Source of the DNA: an uncultured Lachnospiraceae bacterium
GTDB lineage: Bacteria > Bacillota > Clostridia > Lachnospirales > Lachnospiraceae
Reading direction: 5' to 3'
NCBI GenBank assembly: GCA_902781895.1
Contig: CACZLA010000022.1
Coordinates: 1-33,631, forward strand
DNA length: 33,631 bases
Shown here: positions 15,171 to 24,200 of the stretch, piece after piece
Position numbering within the stretch: the stretch's first letter is position 1
How the letters are laid out: the number at the start of each line of letters is the position of its first letter
Notes under the pieces: model-generated
The model's database searches: none
What the model saw: the letters and a program-made list of their open reading frames with translations, nothing else
Told to the model about the DNA's origin: nothing
Program-made: the position numbers and the translations under genes

Positions 15171-15872
15171 ATGTTGAATTATTATGTTATGACTCTGTTT
15201 CCCGAAATGATAGAGTCCACACTTGGATATAGTATAACCGGAAGAGCACTTGAGAAAGAGCTTATATCACTTGAGGCAATCAATATACGTGACTATGCTC
15301 AGAATAAATCAAGACATGTGGATGATTATATATATGGCGGCGGATCCGGTATGCTCATGCAGGTAGAACCGGTATGGCTATGTTACAAGGATCTGATGAG
15401 CAGGGTGGATAAGGGTAAGACCAGAGTTCTGTATATGTCACCTCATGGCAGAAAATTTGATCAAAGCTTCGCCCAGGAACTGTCTCAAAGTGAGAATCTT
15501 GTATTTTTATGCGGTCATTATGAAGGAATTGATGACAGAGCTATACAGCTGATAGATCCTGAACTTGTTTCGCTTGGAGACTATGTTCTTACTGGAGGTG
15601 AGCTTCCGTCCATAGTGATGATTGATGCCATCACCAGACTTGTTCCCGGAGTTCTGGGAAGTGATGACAGTGCGGTTTATGAATCATTTTATAATGATCT
15701 TCTGGAATATCCTCAATATACCAGACCACCGGAATATGAAGGTCTGAAGGTTCCCGAAGTACTGCTTTCCGGAAATCATAAGCTTATCGAGGAGTGGAGA
15801 CTTAACGAGGCAATCAGGATAACAAAAGAAAAAAGACCTGATATGTATGAGAAATATATTTCCAAAGAGTGA
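15171..15872 (+). CDS. trmD: tRNA (guanine37-N1)-methyltransferase TrmD
   Basis: SPOUT methyltransferase making m1G37 in tRNAs for Leu, Pro and Arg, which prevents frameshifts. 233 residues. Visible signatures are MTLFPEMIESTLGYSITGRA, the loop GGGSGMLMQVEP, the knot segment LCGHYEGIDDRAIQ and SLGDYVLTGGELP, and a C-terminal domain starting at about residue 160. In many Firmicutes rplS (L19) comes next; here the next gene is a lipoprotein with its own promoter. No good terminator is visible directly after the stop. Confidence 0.97.
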   Translation: MLNYYVMTLFPEMIESTLGYSITGRALEKELISLEAINIRDYAQNKSRHVDDYIYGGGSGMLMQVEPVWLCYKDLMSRVDKGKTRVLYMSPHGRKFDQSFAQELSQSENLVFLCGHYEGIDDRAIQLIDPELVSLGDYVLTGGELPSIVMIDAITRLVPGVLGSDDSAVYESFYNDLLEYPQYTRPPEYEGLKVPEVLLSGNHKLIEEWRLNEAIRITKEKRPDMYEKYISKE

Positions 15873-15910
15873 TTTTAACCATTTTGGATAAACTCCAAAG
15901 ACATGGATTT

Positions 15911-15939
15911 TTGACACCTTATAATATATATGATACAAT
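15911..15939 (+). promoter_or_regulatory. Strong promoter with a palindrome at the start site (lipoprotein gene)
   Basis: TTGACA at 15911-15916, 17 bases, TACAAT at 15934-15939. A perfect inverted repeat TAAGAAAC-G-GTTTCTTA (15939-15955) covers the expected start. The leader then holds a second stem, 15966-15972 with 15988-15994 (one G-U), before GAGGT at 16021-16025. Confidence 0.8.
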
Positions 15940-16033
15940 AAGAAACGGTTTCTTAGGGAAATCGTTGCTGCGGGCTAAATGAGGATACGTAGCAGTAAAA
16001 AATATGATAAAACATGATGAGAGGTAATAGGTT

Positions 16034-16624
16034 ATGAAGAAGAAACTGTTATTACTGTTTATGACAGTACTTATGGCATTTTGTCTTATGGGCTGTGGTA
16101 AGGATGAAGAAAAGGATGATACATCATCTGATACAGGCGTAACTTCACAGGAAGAAATAGTTAAGCTTGTAAATGAAGATCTTCCCGGAATTGCCGCAGA
16201 GCGTGACAGTGCCGTAGCTATATATAATAAGTATTTTGAGAGTGGTGCAGATATTGATTCGGAAGCATGGAAGGATCAGCTTAAGAACGAAGCACTTACA
16301 TCATATGATGCTTATCTCGAAAAGCTTGCTGCACTTTCTTATACAAAGTCTGATGTTCAGAATCTTAAAGATCTTTTTGAAAAGTCTGCAAAATATCAGA
16401 GAGATGCAATTCAGTATGTTATTGATGCTATCGAATCTGTTGACTCAACAAAGCTTAATGATGCTCAGCAGGCAATAGATGATTCAAGAACTTATTTGAA
16501 TATGTATCAGGATGAGCTGAAGAGGCTTTGTGAAAGCTATGGAATTCAGATGGTTGGTGAGTTCCATACAGCAACTATGACTGACGCATCTGCAAGTGAT
16601 GCAACATCAACAGATGGAGAATAA
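16034..16624 (+). CDS. Small lipoprotein of unknown function
   Basis: 196 residues. A classic lipoprotein signal peptide (MKKKLLLLFMTVLMAFCLMGC) puts the lipidated Cys at position 21, followed by a short acidic Ser/Thr linker. The rest is predicted all-helical and charged, with evenly spaced Leu/Ala (for example LKDLFEKSAKYQRDAIQYVIDAIESVD), suggesting a helical bundle outside the membrane. The tail is a low-complexity Thr/Ser/Asp/Ala stretch. I do not recognise the family. It has its own promoter and terminator and lies just before a two-component system, which might make it a sensed or regulated product (inference). Confidence 0.8.
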   Translation: MKKKLLLLFMTVLMAFCLMGCGKDEEKDDTSSDTGVTSQEEIVKLVNEDLPGIAAERDSAVAIYNKYFESGADIDSEAWKDQLKNEALTSYDAYLEKLAALSYTKSDVQNLKDLFEKSAKYQRDAIQYVIDAIESVDSTKLNDAQQAIDDSRTYLNMYQDELKRLCESYGIQMVGEFHTATMTDASASDATSTDGE

Positions 16625-16638
16625 TTAGCAGGTACTAC

Positions 16639-16667
16639 AAGCAGATGTTTATACATCTGCTTGTTTT
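16639..16667 (+). terminator. Terminator after the lipoprotein gene
   Basis: AAGCAGATGT (16639-16648) and ACATCTGCTT (16653-16662) pair perfectly around TTAT, followed by TTGTTTT. Confidence 0.85.
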
Positions 16668-16696
16668 ATACTATTTGATAATTTGGAGGGGGTTAC

Positions 16697-17374
16697 ATGA
16701 ACGATATAAAGATACTTGTAGTTGATGATGAGGAAAGAATGAGAAAGCTCGTCAGAGACTTTCTTGTTAAAAGCGGATATCTGGTTATTGAGGCATCAAA
16801 TGGAAAAGAAGCCTGTGATATATTCAGTTCCAACAAAGATATCTCACTTGTTATCATGGATGTCATGATGCCTGTTATGGATGGCTATGATGCCAGCAGG
16901 GAGATAAGGGCTTCATCTGATATTCCTATTATCATGGTTACTGCAAAGTCTACGGAAATGGATGAGCTTAGAGGCTTTGAGATAGGAATAGATGAATATA
17001 TAACCAAGCCTTTTAATCCTAAAATTCTTGTTGCCAGAGTTGAGGCTGTTCTAAGAAGAACAAGTAGTGATATAGCCGATTCAAATCTTGAGGCCGGTGG
17101 AATAGTCATTGATAAGGTAGCTCATAAGGTTACTGTTGATGGTGAAGAGATAGAGCTTTCTTATAAAGAATTTGAGCTTCTTGAATACTTTTTGAATAAT
17201 AAGGGAAGAGCTCTCACCAGAGACAATATTCTTAACAGAGTATGGAATTATGATTATTTCGGTGATGCAAGAACTATAGATACACATGTTAAGAAACTGA
17301 GAGCAAAGCTTGGAGATAAAGGTTCTTATATAAAGACTATAAGAGCTGTGGGATATAAATTTGAGGTTGATTGA
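16697..17374 (+). CDS. OmpR/PhoB-family response regulator
   Basis: 225 residues. Receiver domain: ILVVDDEERMRKL with acidic D10/D11, phospho-acceptor D55 in VIMDVMMPVMDG, the conserved Thr/Ala of MVTAKS and Lys of YITKPFNP. A C-terminal winged-helix DNA-binding domain (about 130-225) ends with RAVGYKFEVD and contains LSYKEFELLEYFLNNKGRALTRD and DTHVKKLRAKLG. It should bind DNA as a dimer when phosphorylated by the kinase encoded immediately downstream. The ribosome site is a long GGAGGGGG. Target genes are unknown; the lipoprotein gene before it is one candidate. Confidence 0.95.
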   Translation: MNDIKILVVDDEERMRKLVRDFLVKSGYLVIEASNGKEACDIFSSNKDISLVIMDVMMPVMDGYDASREIRASSDIPIIMVTAKSTEMDELRGFEIGIDEYITKPFNPKILVARVEAVLRRTSSDIADSNLEAGGIVIDKVAHKVTVDGEEIELSYKEFELLEYFLNNKGRALTRDNILNRVWNYDYFGDARTIDTHVKKLRAKLGDKGSYIKTIRAVGYKFEVD

Positions 17375-18882
17375 TGGGATTTAAGATCAAACATTCCATA
17401 AGATTTAAAATAGCCATTCTTGTTTTTTCTACAACCCTATGTACCATTTTGATCTCATGGGCAGTCAGCAATCATTTTATTGAAAGATTCTATGTGTCCC
17501 ATACAAAAAGTGAGCTGATAGCAACTTATAAATCCTGTAATGAGTTTTTCTCTAAAGAGGAAAATATTCTCGCTCTTGAGAATGAAGAAATAGTAAGTCT
17601 GTATGGATATGTTGAAAATCAGACAAGTGCTTCCATATATGTTATCAGCCCGGATAATTTCCGTGTTTATTCATCTGTAAAGCTTAACGATAAAACCATC
17701 GTTGCTTTAAAAAGCCTGCTTCAGGATTATAAAGTTGATGATATGATAGCAAATAACGAGGATTATAAGGTTATCAGAAATACCATCAATCCGGTAAATG
17801 ATACCGGTGAATCTAACGGAAGCTATTATGATCTAGTAGGTATATTGAAGAATGGATTTATTGTTGTGCTCCGAACACCTGTTGAGACGGTACATGAAAA
17901 TATAACATTTGCCGCAAGGCTTTTTGCAAGTGTTTCACTGGCACTTCTGGTATTTGAGGTACTTATAGTTCTCATATTTACCAATATGTTCTCCAGACCT
18001 ATCATTCAGATGTCACACGTTGCACGCCGTATGTCAAATATGGATTTCAGTTCCAAGGTTGAGATAAAGACAAAGGACGAGATAGGCGATCTTGGTGAAA
18101 GTATGAATATCATGTCAGAGAATCTTGAGAAGTCTATAACAGAGCTTAAGTCGGCAAACCTGGAGTTGTCCAATAATCTTAGAGAAAAAGAACACATCGA
18201 AGAGATGAGATCTGAGTTTTTATCTCATGCATCACATGAGCTTAAGACTCCCCTCGCCATTATACAGGGTTATGCTGAAGGACTTAAATCCGGTGTCGCG
18301 GACGATAAGGAAACCATGGATTATTACTGCGATGTAATATCCGATGAAGCTACAAAAATGAATCAGCTGGTAATGAGACTGATCGATCTGAATCAGATAG
18401 AAACCGGAAATGATATCAGTATTGAAAGATTTGATATAACTAAGCTTATAGAAGAGGTTATCAAAAATTCTCAAATTCTTTTAAAAGACAGAAATGTAAA
18501 TATTATTTTTAATGAGAAAAATGATAAGTATGTCTGGGCCGACAGCTTCCGTATAGAAGAGGTCATCACGAATTACCTGTCAAATGCCATCCATTATGTA
18601 AAAAAAGATGGTGATATAAAGATATGGTATGAGGAAAAAGAAAATACACTTCGTGTATGTGTTTATAATGACGGTGATACCATAAGCGACGAGGATCTGG
18701 AAAAACTGTTTATCAAATTTTATAAGGTTGATGCTGCCAGAACCAGAAGCTATGGTGGTTCGGGAATAGGCCTTTCCATAGTGGCAGCGATCATGAAGAG
18801 TCATGATAAAGACTATGGTGCTTATAATAAAGAAAACGGAGTTGTATTCTATTTTGAAGTAGATGACAGTTCCGAGATATGA
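17374..18882 (+). CDS. Membrane sensor histidine kinase
   Basis: 502 residues. The ATG overlaps the regulator's stop codon (TGATG), a sign of translational coupling; a TTG one codon earlier is also possible. Membrane helix 1 spans about residues 12-32, with an extracytoplasmic sensor domain of about 145 residues and no recognised fold. Helix 2 lies near 178-202. A HAMP domain (NMFSRPIIQMSHVARRM...) follows, then a short coiled coil and HisKA with SHASHELKTPLAIIQG, in which the phospho-His is H288. The HATPase_c domain has N box NYLSNAIHYV and G2 box YGGSGIGLSIVAA. Complete class I kinase; the signal cannot be read from the sequence. Confidence 0.95.
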   Translation: MGFKIKHSIRFKIAILVFSTTLCTILISWAVSNHFIERFYVSHTKSELIATYKSCNEFFSKEENILALENEEIVSLYGYVENQTSASIYVISPDNFRVYSSVKLNDKTIVALKSLLQDYKVDDMIANNEDYKVIRNTINPVNDTGESNGSYYDLVGILKNGFIVVLRTPVETVHENITFAARLFASVSLALLVFEVLIVLIFTNMFSRPIIQMSHVARRMSNMDFSSKVEIKTKDEIGDLGESMNIMSENLEKSITELKSANLELSNNLREKEHIEEMRSEFLSHASHELKTPLAIIQGYAEGLKSGVADDKETMDYYCDVISDEATKMNQLVMRLIDLNQIETGNDISIERFDITKLIEEVIKNSQILLKDRNVNIIFNEKNDKYVWADSFRIEEVITNYLSNAIHYVKKDGDIKIWYEEKENTLRVCVYNDGDTISDEDLEKLFIKFYKVDAARTRSYGGSGIGLSIVAAIMKSHDKDYGAYNKENGVVFYFEVDDSSEI

Positions 18883-18899
18883 GTTTAAAACATATTTAC

Positions 18900-18928
18900 T
18901 TGATTGTAAGAAAACTGTGTGATAAACT
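18900..18928 (+). promoter_or_regulatory. Possible promoter of the DUF6465-like gene
   Basis: TTGATT at 18900-18905, 17 bases, TAAACT at 18923-18928; both imperfect but correctly spaced and just before AGGAGG at 18955-18960. Confidence 0.4.
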
Positions 18929-18967
18929 ATCAATGTTAAAGTATTTAAAATTATAGGAGGTACTGAA

Positions 18968-19186
18968 GTGAAAGAGAATGTTTATATCGAGTTTTTCGGT
19001 GAGCAGATACTTCAGGCTGATTTAATTGCAGAGGCTAAAAAGATCTGGAAGGATTCCGGAAATAAGGCAGCTGATTTAAAGAAGCTCGAGGTTTATGTTA
19101 AGCCTGAGGACGACAGGGTATATTATGTATTCAATGGAAAAGAATCCGGTTCATTTCCAATTATCAACACAGATAACGATTTCTAA
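18968..19186 (+). CDS. Small conserved protein, DUF6465-like
   Basis: 72-residue soluble protein with a GTG start set by AGGAGG at 18955-18960, 7 bases away. The sequence pattern (NVYIEFFGEQILQADLIAEAKKIW, then LKKLEVYVKPEDDRVYYVFNGKESGSF) resembles the small DUF6465 proteins common in Lachnospiraceae. There the C-terminal VYVKPED-YYV-NG part is the conserved core. No catalytic motif is visible and the function is unknown. A possible promoter and a terminator make it a single-gene unit. Confidence 0.75.
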   Translation: MKENVYIEFFGEQILQADLIAEAKKIWKDSGNKAADLKKLEVYVKPEDDRVYYVFNGKESGSFPIINTDNDF

Positions 19187-19224
19187 ATTTCGTTGATTTG
19201 TTACTTTAAATACGTATCAAAAGT

Positions 19225-19252
19225 AAAACATCCGGCTATGTCTGGATGTTTT
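19225..19252 (+). terminator. Terminator between the DUF6465-like gene and hisH
   Basis: AAAACATCCGG (19225-19235) pairs with CTGGATGTTTT (19242-19252) (one G-U) around CTATGT. It overlaps an in-frame upstream ATG of hisH at 19246, another reason to reject that start. The T run is part of the stem. Confidence 0.75.
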
Positions 19253-19272
19253 GCTGGTATAAAGGGATTATT

Positions 19273-19902
19273 ATGATAGCTATTATTGATTATGATGCAG
19301 GAAATATAAAAAGTGTTGAGAAGGCTCTCGTCTATCTGGGTGCCGATGCTGTGATCACAAGAGACAGAGATATTATTCTTTCAGCTGATGGAACTATACT
19401 TCCGGGTGTTGGTTCATTTGGCGATGCTATGCAAAAACTGAATGATTATGATCTGGTAAGTACCATAAATGATTTTGTCAAAACAGGAAAACCATTTCTC
19501 GGAATATGTCTTGGACTTCAGCTGCTTTTTAACAGCAGTGAGGAGAGTCCCGGTGTCACAGGACTTGGTCTTATAGACGGAGAAATAAAGAAGATACCAA
19601 ATAATGATGATGCGGGAAATGTTTACAAGGTACCTCATATCGGCTGGAACAGTCTTAATGTAAAAAACAGCAGACTACTGGCCGGAGTTCCCGAAGAATC
19701 ATACGTTTATTTTGTTCATTCTTATTATCTTAAAGCCGCTCATGATGAGGATGTTATAGCCAGAACGAATTATAATGTCAGCATTGATGCTGCGGTTGAA
19801 AGAAAAAATGTAATGGCTACTCAGTTCCATCCCGAGAAAAGCTCGGAAGTTGGACTTAAAATCTTACAAAATTTCATTGATATGACAAGGGAGGGTAAAT
19901 AA
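19273..19902 (+). CDS. hisH: Imidazole glycerol phosphate synthase glutaminase subunit HisH
   Basis: Releases ammonia from glutamine and passes it to HisF in histidine synthesis. 209 residues. Class I amidotransferase triad: nucleophile C79 in [10 protein letters not shown], with His and Glu in [11 protein letters not shown] near the C-terminus. The oxyanion/[10 protein letters not shown] segment is also present, and the start [15 protein letters not shown] is standard. I chose the ATG at 19273; the one at 19246 lies in a terminator stem and has no ribosome site. The hisF start overlaps its stop (TAATG), fitting the 1:1 complex. Other his genes are not in the window. Confidence 0.96.
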   Translation: MIAIIDYDAGNIKSVEKALVYLGADAVITRDRDIILSADGTILPGVGSFGDAMQKLNDYDLVSTINDFVKTGKPFLGICLGLQLLFNSSEESPGVTGLGLIDGEIKKIPNNDDAGNVYKVPHIGWNSLNVKNSRLLAGVPEESYVYFVHSYYLKAAHDEDVIARTNYNVSIDAAVERKNVMATQFHPEKSSEVGLKILQNFIDMTREGK

Positions 19903-20729
19903 TGCATACAAAAAGAATAATCCCATGTCTGGATGTGAATAACGGAAGAGTCGTAAAGGGCGTTAATTTTGTGGATCTTGTGGATGCAGGGGATCCGGTT
20001 GAGTGTGGAAAAGCATACGATAAGGCCGGGGCAGATGAACTTGTGTTTCTTGATATTACAGCGTCTTCAGATAAACGGCAGATAGTTAGCGATATGGTAA
20101 GAAGAGTTGCCGAAACCGTTTTTATTCCATTTACGGTTGGAGGAGGAATAAGAACCATCGAAGATTTCAGGGCTATACTCAGAGAAGGAGCTGATAAGGT
20201 TTCAGTTAATTCCGCTGCCATAGATAATCCTCAGCTTCTCAGTGAGGCTGCTGATAAGTTCGGCAGTCAGTGTGTTGTTATAGCCATAGATGCACGTAGA
20301 CGCCGTGTGGGAAAGGCTGCAGATCCATCTCTCAGCTACAGCGAGAGTATCAAGATAAATGATGAATGGAAGCCTTCTGACGGTTGGACAGTATATAAAA
20401 ACGGCGGAAGAGTTGATATGGGACTGGACGCCGTTGAGTGGGCTGTCAAAGCCGTGGAGCTTGGAGCCGGTGAGATACTGCTTACCAGTATGGATGCTGA
20501 CGGAACAAAAGCAGGCTATGATATAGAACTGACACGTACTATTGCCGAAGCGGTAGATGTCCCGGTCATTGCATCAGGTGGTGCAGGAACATGCGAACAT
20601 TTTAAGGATGCTCTGGTGGAGGGAAAAGCTGATGCTGCGCTTGCTGCCTCTTTATTCCACTTCAAAGAACTTGAAATAAAGGAAGTAAAAAAATACCTCC
20701 GTAATGAAGGCATTTCTGTAAGATTATAA
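19902..20729 (+). CDS. hisF: Imidazole glycerol phosphate synthase cyclase subunit HisF
   Basis: TIM-barrel enzyme that uses ammonia from HisH to form imidazole glycerol phosphate and AICAR. Catalytic D11 ([14 protein letters not shown]) and D130 (VVIAIDARR) are in their textbook positions. Phosphate-binding segments are [24 protein letters not shown] and VIASGGAG. At 275 residues it exceeds the usual 251-256 because of about 20 extra residues ([20 protein letters not shown]) after D130, in the loop before WTVYKNGGR. The loop is on the active-site face, so it may affect contact with HisH. It begins by 1-base overlap with hisH. Confidence 0.96.
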   Translation: MHTKRIIPCLDVNNGRVVKGVNFVDLVDAGDPVECGKAYDKAGADELVFLDITASSDKRQIVSDMVRRVAETVFIPFTVGGGIRTIEDFRAILREGADKVSVNSAAIDNPQLLSEAADKFGSQCVVIAIDARRRRVGKAADPSLSYSESIKINDEWKPSDGWTVYKNGGRVDMGLDAVEWAVKAVELGAGEILLTSMDADGTKAGYDIELTRTIAEAVDVPVIASGGAGTCEHFKDALVEGKADAALAASLFHFKELEIKEVKKYLRNEGISVRL

Positions 20730-20766
20730 AAATAAGAAAGTGGGGTTCCCCCACTTTCTTATTTTT
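20728..20766. terminator. Bidirectional terminator between hisF and the convergent GNAT gene
   Basis: Perfect 18-pair stem, 20728-20745 with 20749-20766, closed by a 3-base TTC loop and carrying A/T runs on both flanks, so it can end transcripts from either side. It overlaps the hisF stop codon. Confidence 0.92.
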
Positions 20767-20776
20767 ATTCTGTCTT

Positions 20777-21199
20777 TTATTTTTGGATATAGAGGATCAT
20801 TCCCGGACCCAGATTTTCAGTTGGTCTTGGAATGAATCCGTTTTTTTTGTAGAATCCTTCTCGTCCTTTTGCACACATGAGGCAGAGCATGATACGTTCG
20901 CCGTGAGTGGTGAGAGAGGATACATAGTTTTTCAGGTGCATCATGAGTGCAGATCCCACACCATGATGATGATATTCAGGTAGTACTATAAGATCCTGAA
21001 TATAGCAGATGACAGCACCGTCGCCGACTATACGGCCCATTCCTATAAGTTTGCCATCATCATTATATGCAGAGATTGAATACATACAGTTTTCTATAGC
21101 TAGTTCAGCCTGTCTTTCGCTGAGCTCGGCCCATCCCACTGATTTACGAAGGTTTAGATACTCCGCAACGGAGAGCCTGTCCTCACTGAATCTGATCAT
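20777..21199 (-). CDS. GNAT-family N-acetyltransferase
   Basis: 140-residue single GNAT domain, transferring an acetyl group from acetyl-CoA to an unknown amine. Motif A is visible: IQDLIVLPEYHHHGVGSALMMHLKNYV, with the HHGVGSAL pyrophosphate loop (consensus Q/RxxGxG/A, here with H in place of Q/R). Motif B follows as FYKKNGF. The substrate cannot be predicted. A ribosome site AAAGGAA precedes the ATG at 21199. It starts only 13 bases after the end of the giant activase gene on the same strand, so the two are probably co-transcribed. Confidence 0.9.
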   Translation of the reverse strand: MIRFSEDRLSVAEYLNLRKSVGWAELSERQAELAIENCMYSISAYNDDGKLIGMGRIVGDGAVICYIQDLIVLPEYHHHGVGSALMMHLKNYVSSLTTHGERIMLCLMCAKGREGFYKKNGFIPRPTENLGPGMILYIQK

Positions 21200-21212
21200 T
21201 TTATTATTTCCT

Positions 21213-24200
21213 TTATTCCTTATCTAAGTTTTCTCTTGCTGCTGCAAGCATAAGCTTTATACGATTAACCTGATTAACCTCTGATGCACCCGGATCGAAA
21301 TCGATAGGAGTTATGTTTGCATCAGGATAAACATTTCTGAGCTTCTTGATAACGCCCTTACCGATAATATGATTCGGAAGACATGCAAATGGCTGACAGC
21401 AGACGATGTTTGGTGCGCCTTCCTTGATCAGCTCTATCATTTCTCCTGTAAGGAACCATCCCTCACCGGTCTCATTTCCGATGGAAACTATAGGTCTTGC
21501 ATATTCTGCAATCTTAGCTATAGGTGTTGGCGGCTCGAAACGATTACTGCTTTCAAGAGCTTTACTCATAGGCTTTCTCATCTTTTCGAGAATCTTTATA
21601 AGTATATTACTTATCTTTGCAGATTTCTTAGTTTTACCTAAGTATTCATATTTGTAATTACTGTTATAAGCACTGTAGAAGAGGAAGTCAAGAAGATCCG
21701 GCATAACAGCCTCGGCTCCTTCCTGCTCAAGCAGATCAACCAGATGGTTGTTTGCAGATGGAAGGAACTTAACAAGTATTTCTCCTACAATACCGACTCT
21801 TGGCTTTCTTACTGATTCATCAAGAGGAATCTCATCGAATTCTCTGACAATATCTCTGACGATTTTCTTGAAGTTTCTGGATCCTCTGTTAATATCTCTG
21901 ATACAAATCTTTTCCCACTTCTTATGAAGCTTATTTACAGATCCCGGTACCTTTTCGTAAGGTCTTGTTCTGTAAACGACTCTCATGAAGAGGTCACCGT
22001 ACATAACGGCGTGCATAGCACATTTAAGACCTTTGAGATTTACCTTGAATCCGGAATTCTTTTCAAGTCCCTGTGCACTTATTGAGAGGACAGGTATCTG
22101 ACCATATCCTGATTTTTCGAGAGCACGACGGATAAAACCGATATAGTTGGTTGCACGGCATCCGCCACCTGTCTGGGTGATTGCAACGGCTAGTTTATCA
22201 ATATCATATTTACCTGACTGGATAGCTTCCATCAGCTGTCCCACAACTATGATGGAAGGATAGCAGGCATCATTGTTAACGAATCTCAGTCCTTCATCGA
22301 TAGTATTCTTTGTAGCATCCGGAAGCATGATGAAGTTTACATGGAAATGTTTCATAGCCGCCTGAAGCATCTTGAAATGTATAGGAGACATCTGAGGACA
22401 AAGTACGGTGTACTCGTCACGCATTTCTTTGGTAAATTCAACTCTGTTTATAGCTGTTGAACAGTCTATAGGTCTGAACTGTTTTTTTTCTCTGACCTTC
22501 ATTGCAGATAGAAGAGAACGGATTCTTATTCTTGCTGCTCCCAGGTTTGAAACCTCATCTATCTTTAGTACTGTATATATCTTGTTTGAGTTGGAAAGAA
22601 TATCCTTTACGCAGTCGGTTGTTACAGCGTCAAGACCACATCCGAAGGAGAAGAGTTGTACAAGCTCAAGATTGGTTTTGGTCTTTACATAGTTTGCAGC
22701 CTTATAAAGTCTGGAATGATACATCCACTGATCTGATACGATAAGGGGTCTTTCAACATCTGATAAATGTGATATGGAATCCTCTGAGAGAACTGCAACA
22801 CCGTATGAGTTTATAAGCTCAGGTATACCATGATTGATCTCGGGATCAACATGATAAGGACGTCCGGCAAGTACGATTCCGACTTTTCCGTTTTCCTCCA
22901 GATATTTCAGAGTTTCCTCGCCTTTTTTACGTACATCAGCCTTAACCTTGTCAGCTTCTATATATGCTTTGTCTATGGCATTGCTGATCTCATCCTTTGT
23001 AACATCAGTATATTTAGAGAATTCCCTGAACATACGATCCTTAAGGGCAAGCTTGTTGTCCAACGCAAGGAAAGGACGTATATAGGTGATACGCTCCGTT
23101 TCGATTTCTTCCATATTATTCTTTATATTTTCTGAATATGATGTAACTATCGGACAGTTGTAATGATTGTTGGCGTCCGGTGTTTCATTCATTTCATATG
23201 GAATACAAGGATAGAATATCTGCTTTAAGCCCTGCTTAACAAGCCACATAACATGTCCGTGACTGATCTTTGCAGGATAACATTCTGTATCACTTGGTAT
23301 AGATTCAATACCCATCTGATATATATTCTTATCTGACTTCGGTGAAAGAATAACTCTGTATTTAAGCTCTGTAAGGAATGTGAACCAGAAAGGATAGTTC
23401 TCATACATATTAAGAACTCTCGGAACACCGATCTCACCACGAACAGCCGCCTCCTTTGAAAGCGGTTCATAATTGAACAGACGGTTAAACTTATATTCAT
23501 ACAGATTCGGAAGATTCTCTTTGTTCTTTTTAAGACCGAGACCCTTTTCGCATCTGTTTCCAGTTATGAATCTTCTGTTGCCGGTAAATTTATTTATAGT
23601 AAGAAGACAGTTGTTTGTACAACCACCACATCTTGCCATCTGGGATTCGTAGGTAAGCTCATCCACCTCTTTACTTGGAAGAGTGCCGGATACAAATCCT
23701 TCCTCGTAATTATCTCTGGCAATAAGTGCAGCTCCGAATGCCCCCATAATACCTGCAATATCAGGACGGATAGCCTTTGCGCCTGAAACAAGCTCAAATG
23801 CACGAAGAACAGCGTCGTTATAGAAGGTACCACCCTGAACGACGATATTTTCACCCAGCTGTTTAGGATCAGTCAGTTTTATTACCTTAAGCAGGGCGTT
23901 CTTTATAACCGAATAAGCAAGACCTGCGGAAATATCTTCTACAGAAGCTCCTTCCTTCTGAGCCTGCTTTACTTTTGAATTCATGAAAACTGTACATCTT
24001 GATCCGAGATCGATAGGACTCTTTGCGAAAAGAGCTATCTTGGCAAAGTCCTGAACCTTGTAATCAAGAGAGTTAGCAAATGTTTCAATAAAGGAACCGC
24101 ATCCGGAGGAGCATGATTCGTTAAGCATTACATTATCAACAACACCTTCACGAATCTTGATACATTTCATATCCTGACCGCCGATATCAAGGATGGTATC

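Noticed and set aside
22408-23854. Several frames of 80-100 codons opposite the giant activase gene
   Set aside because: They are antisense shadows of a clearly coding strand, with no ribosome sites or domain patterns.
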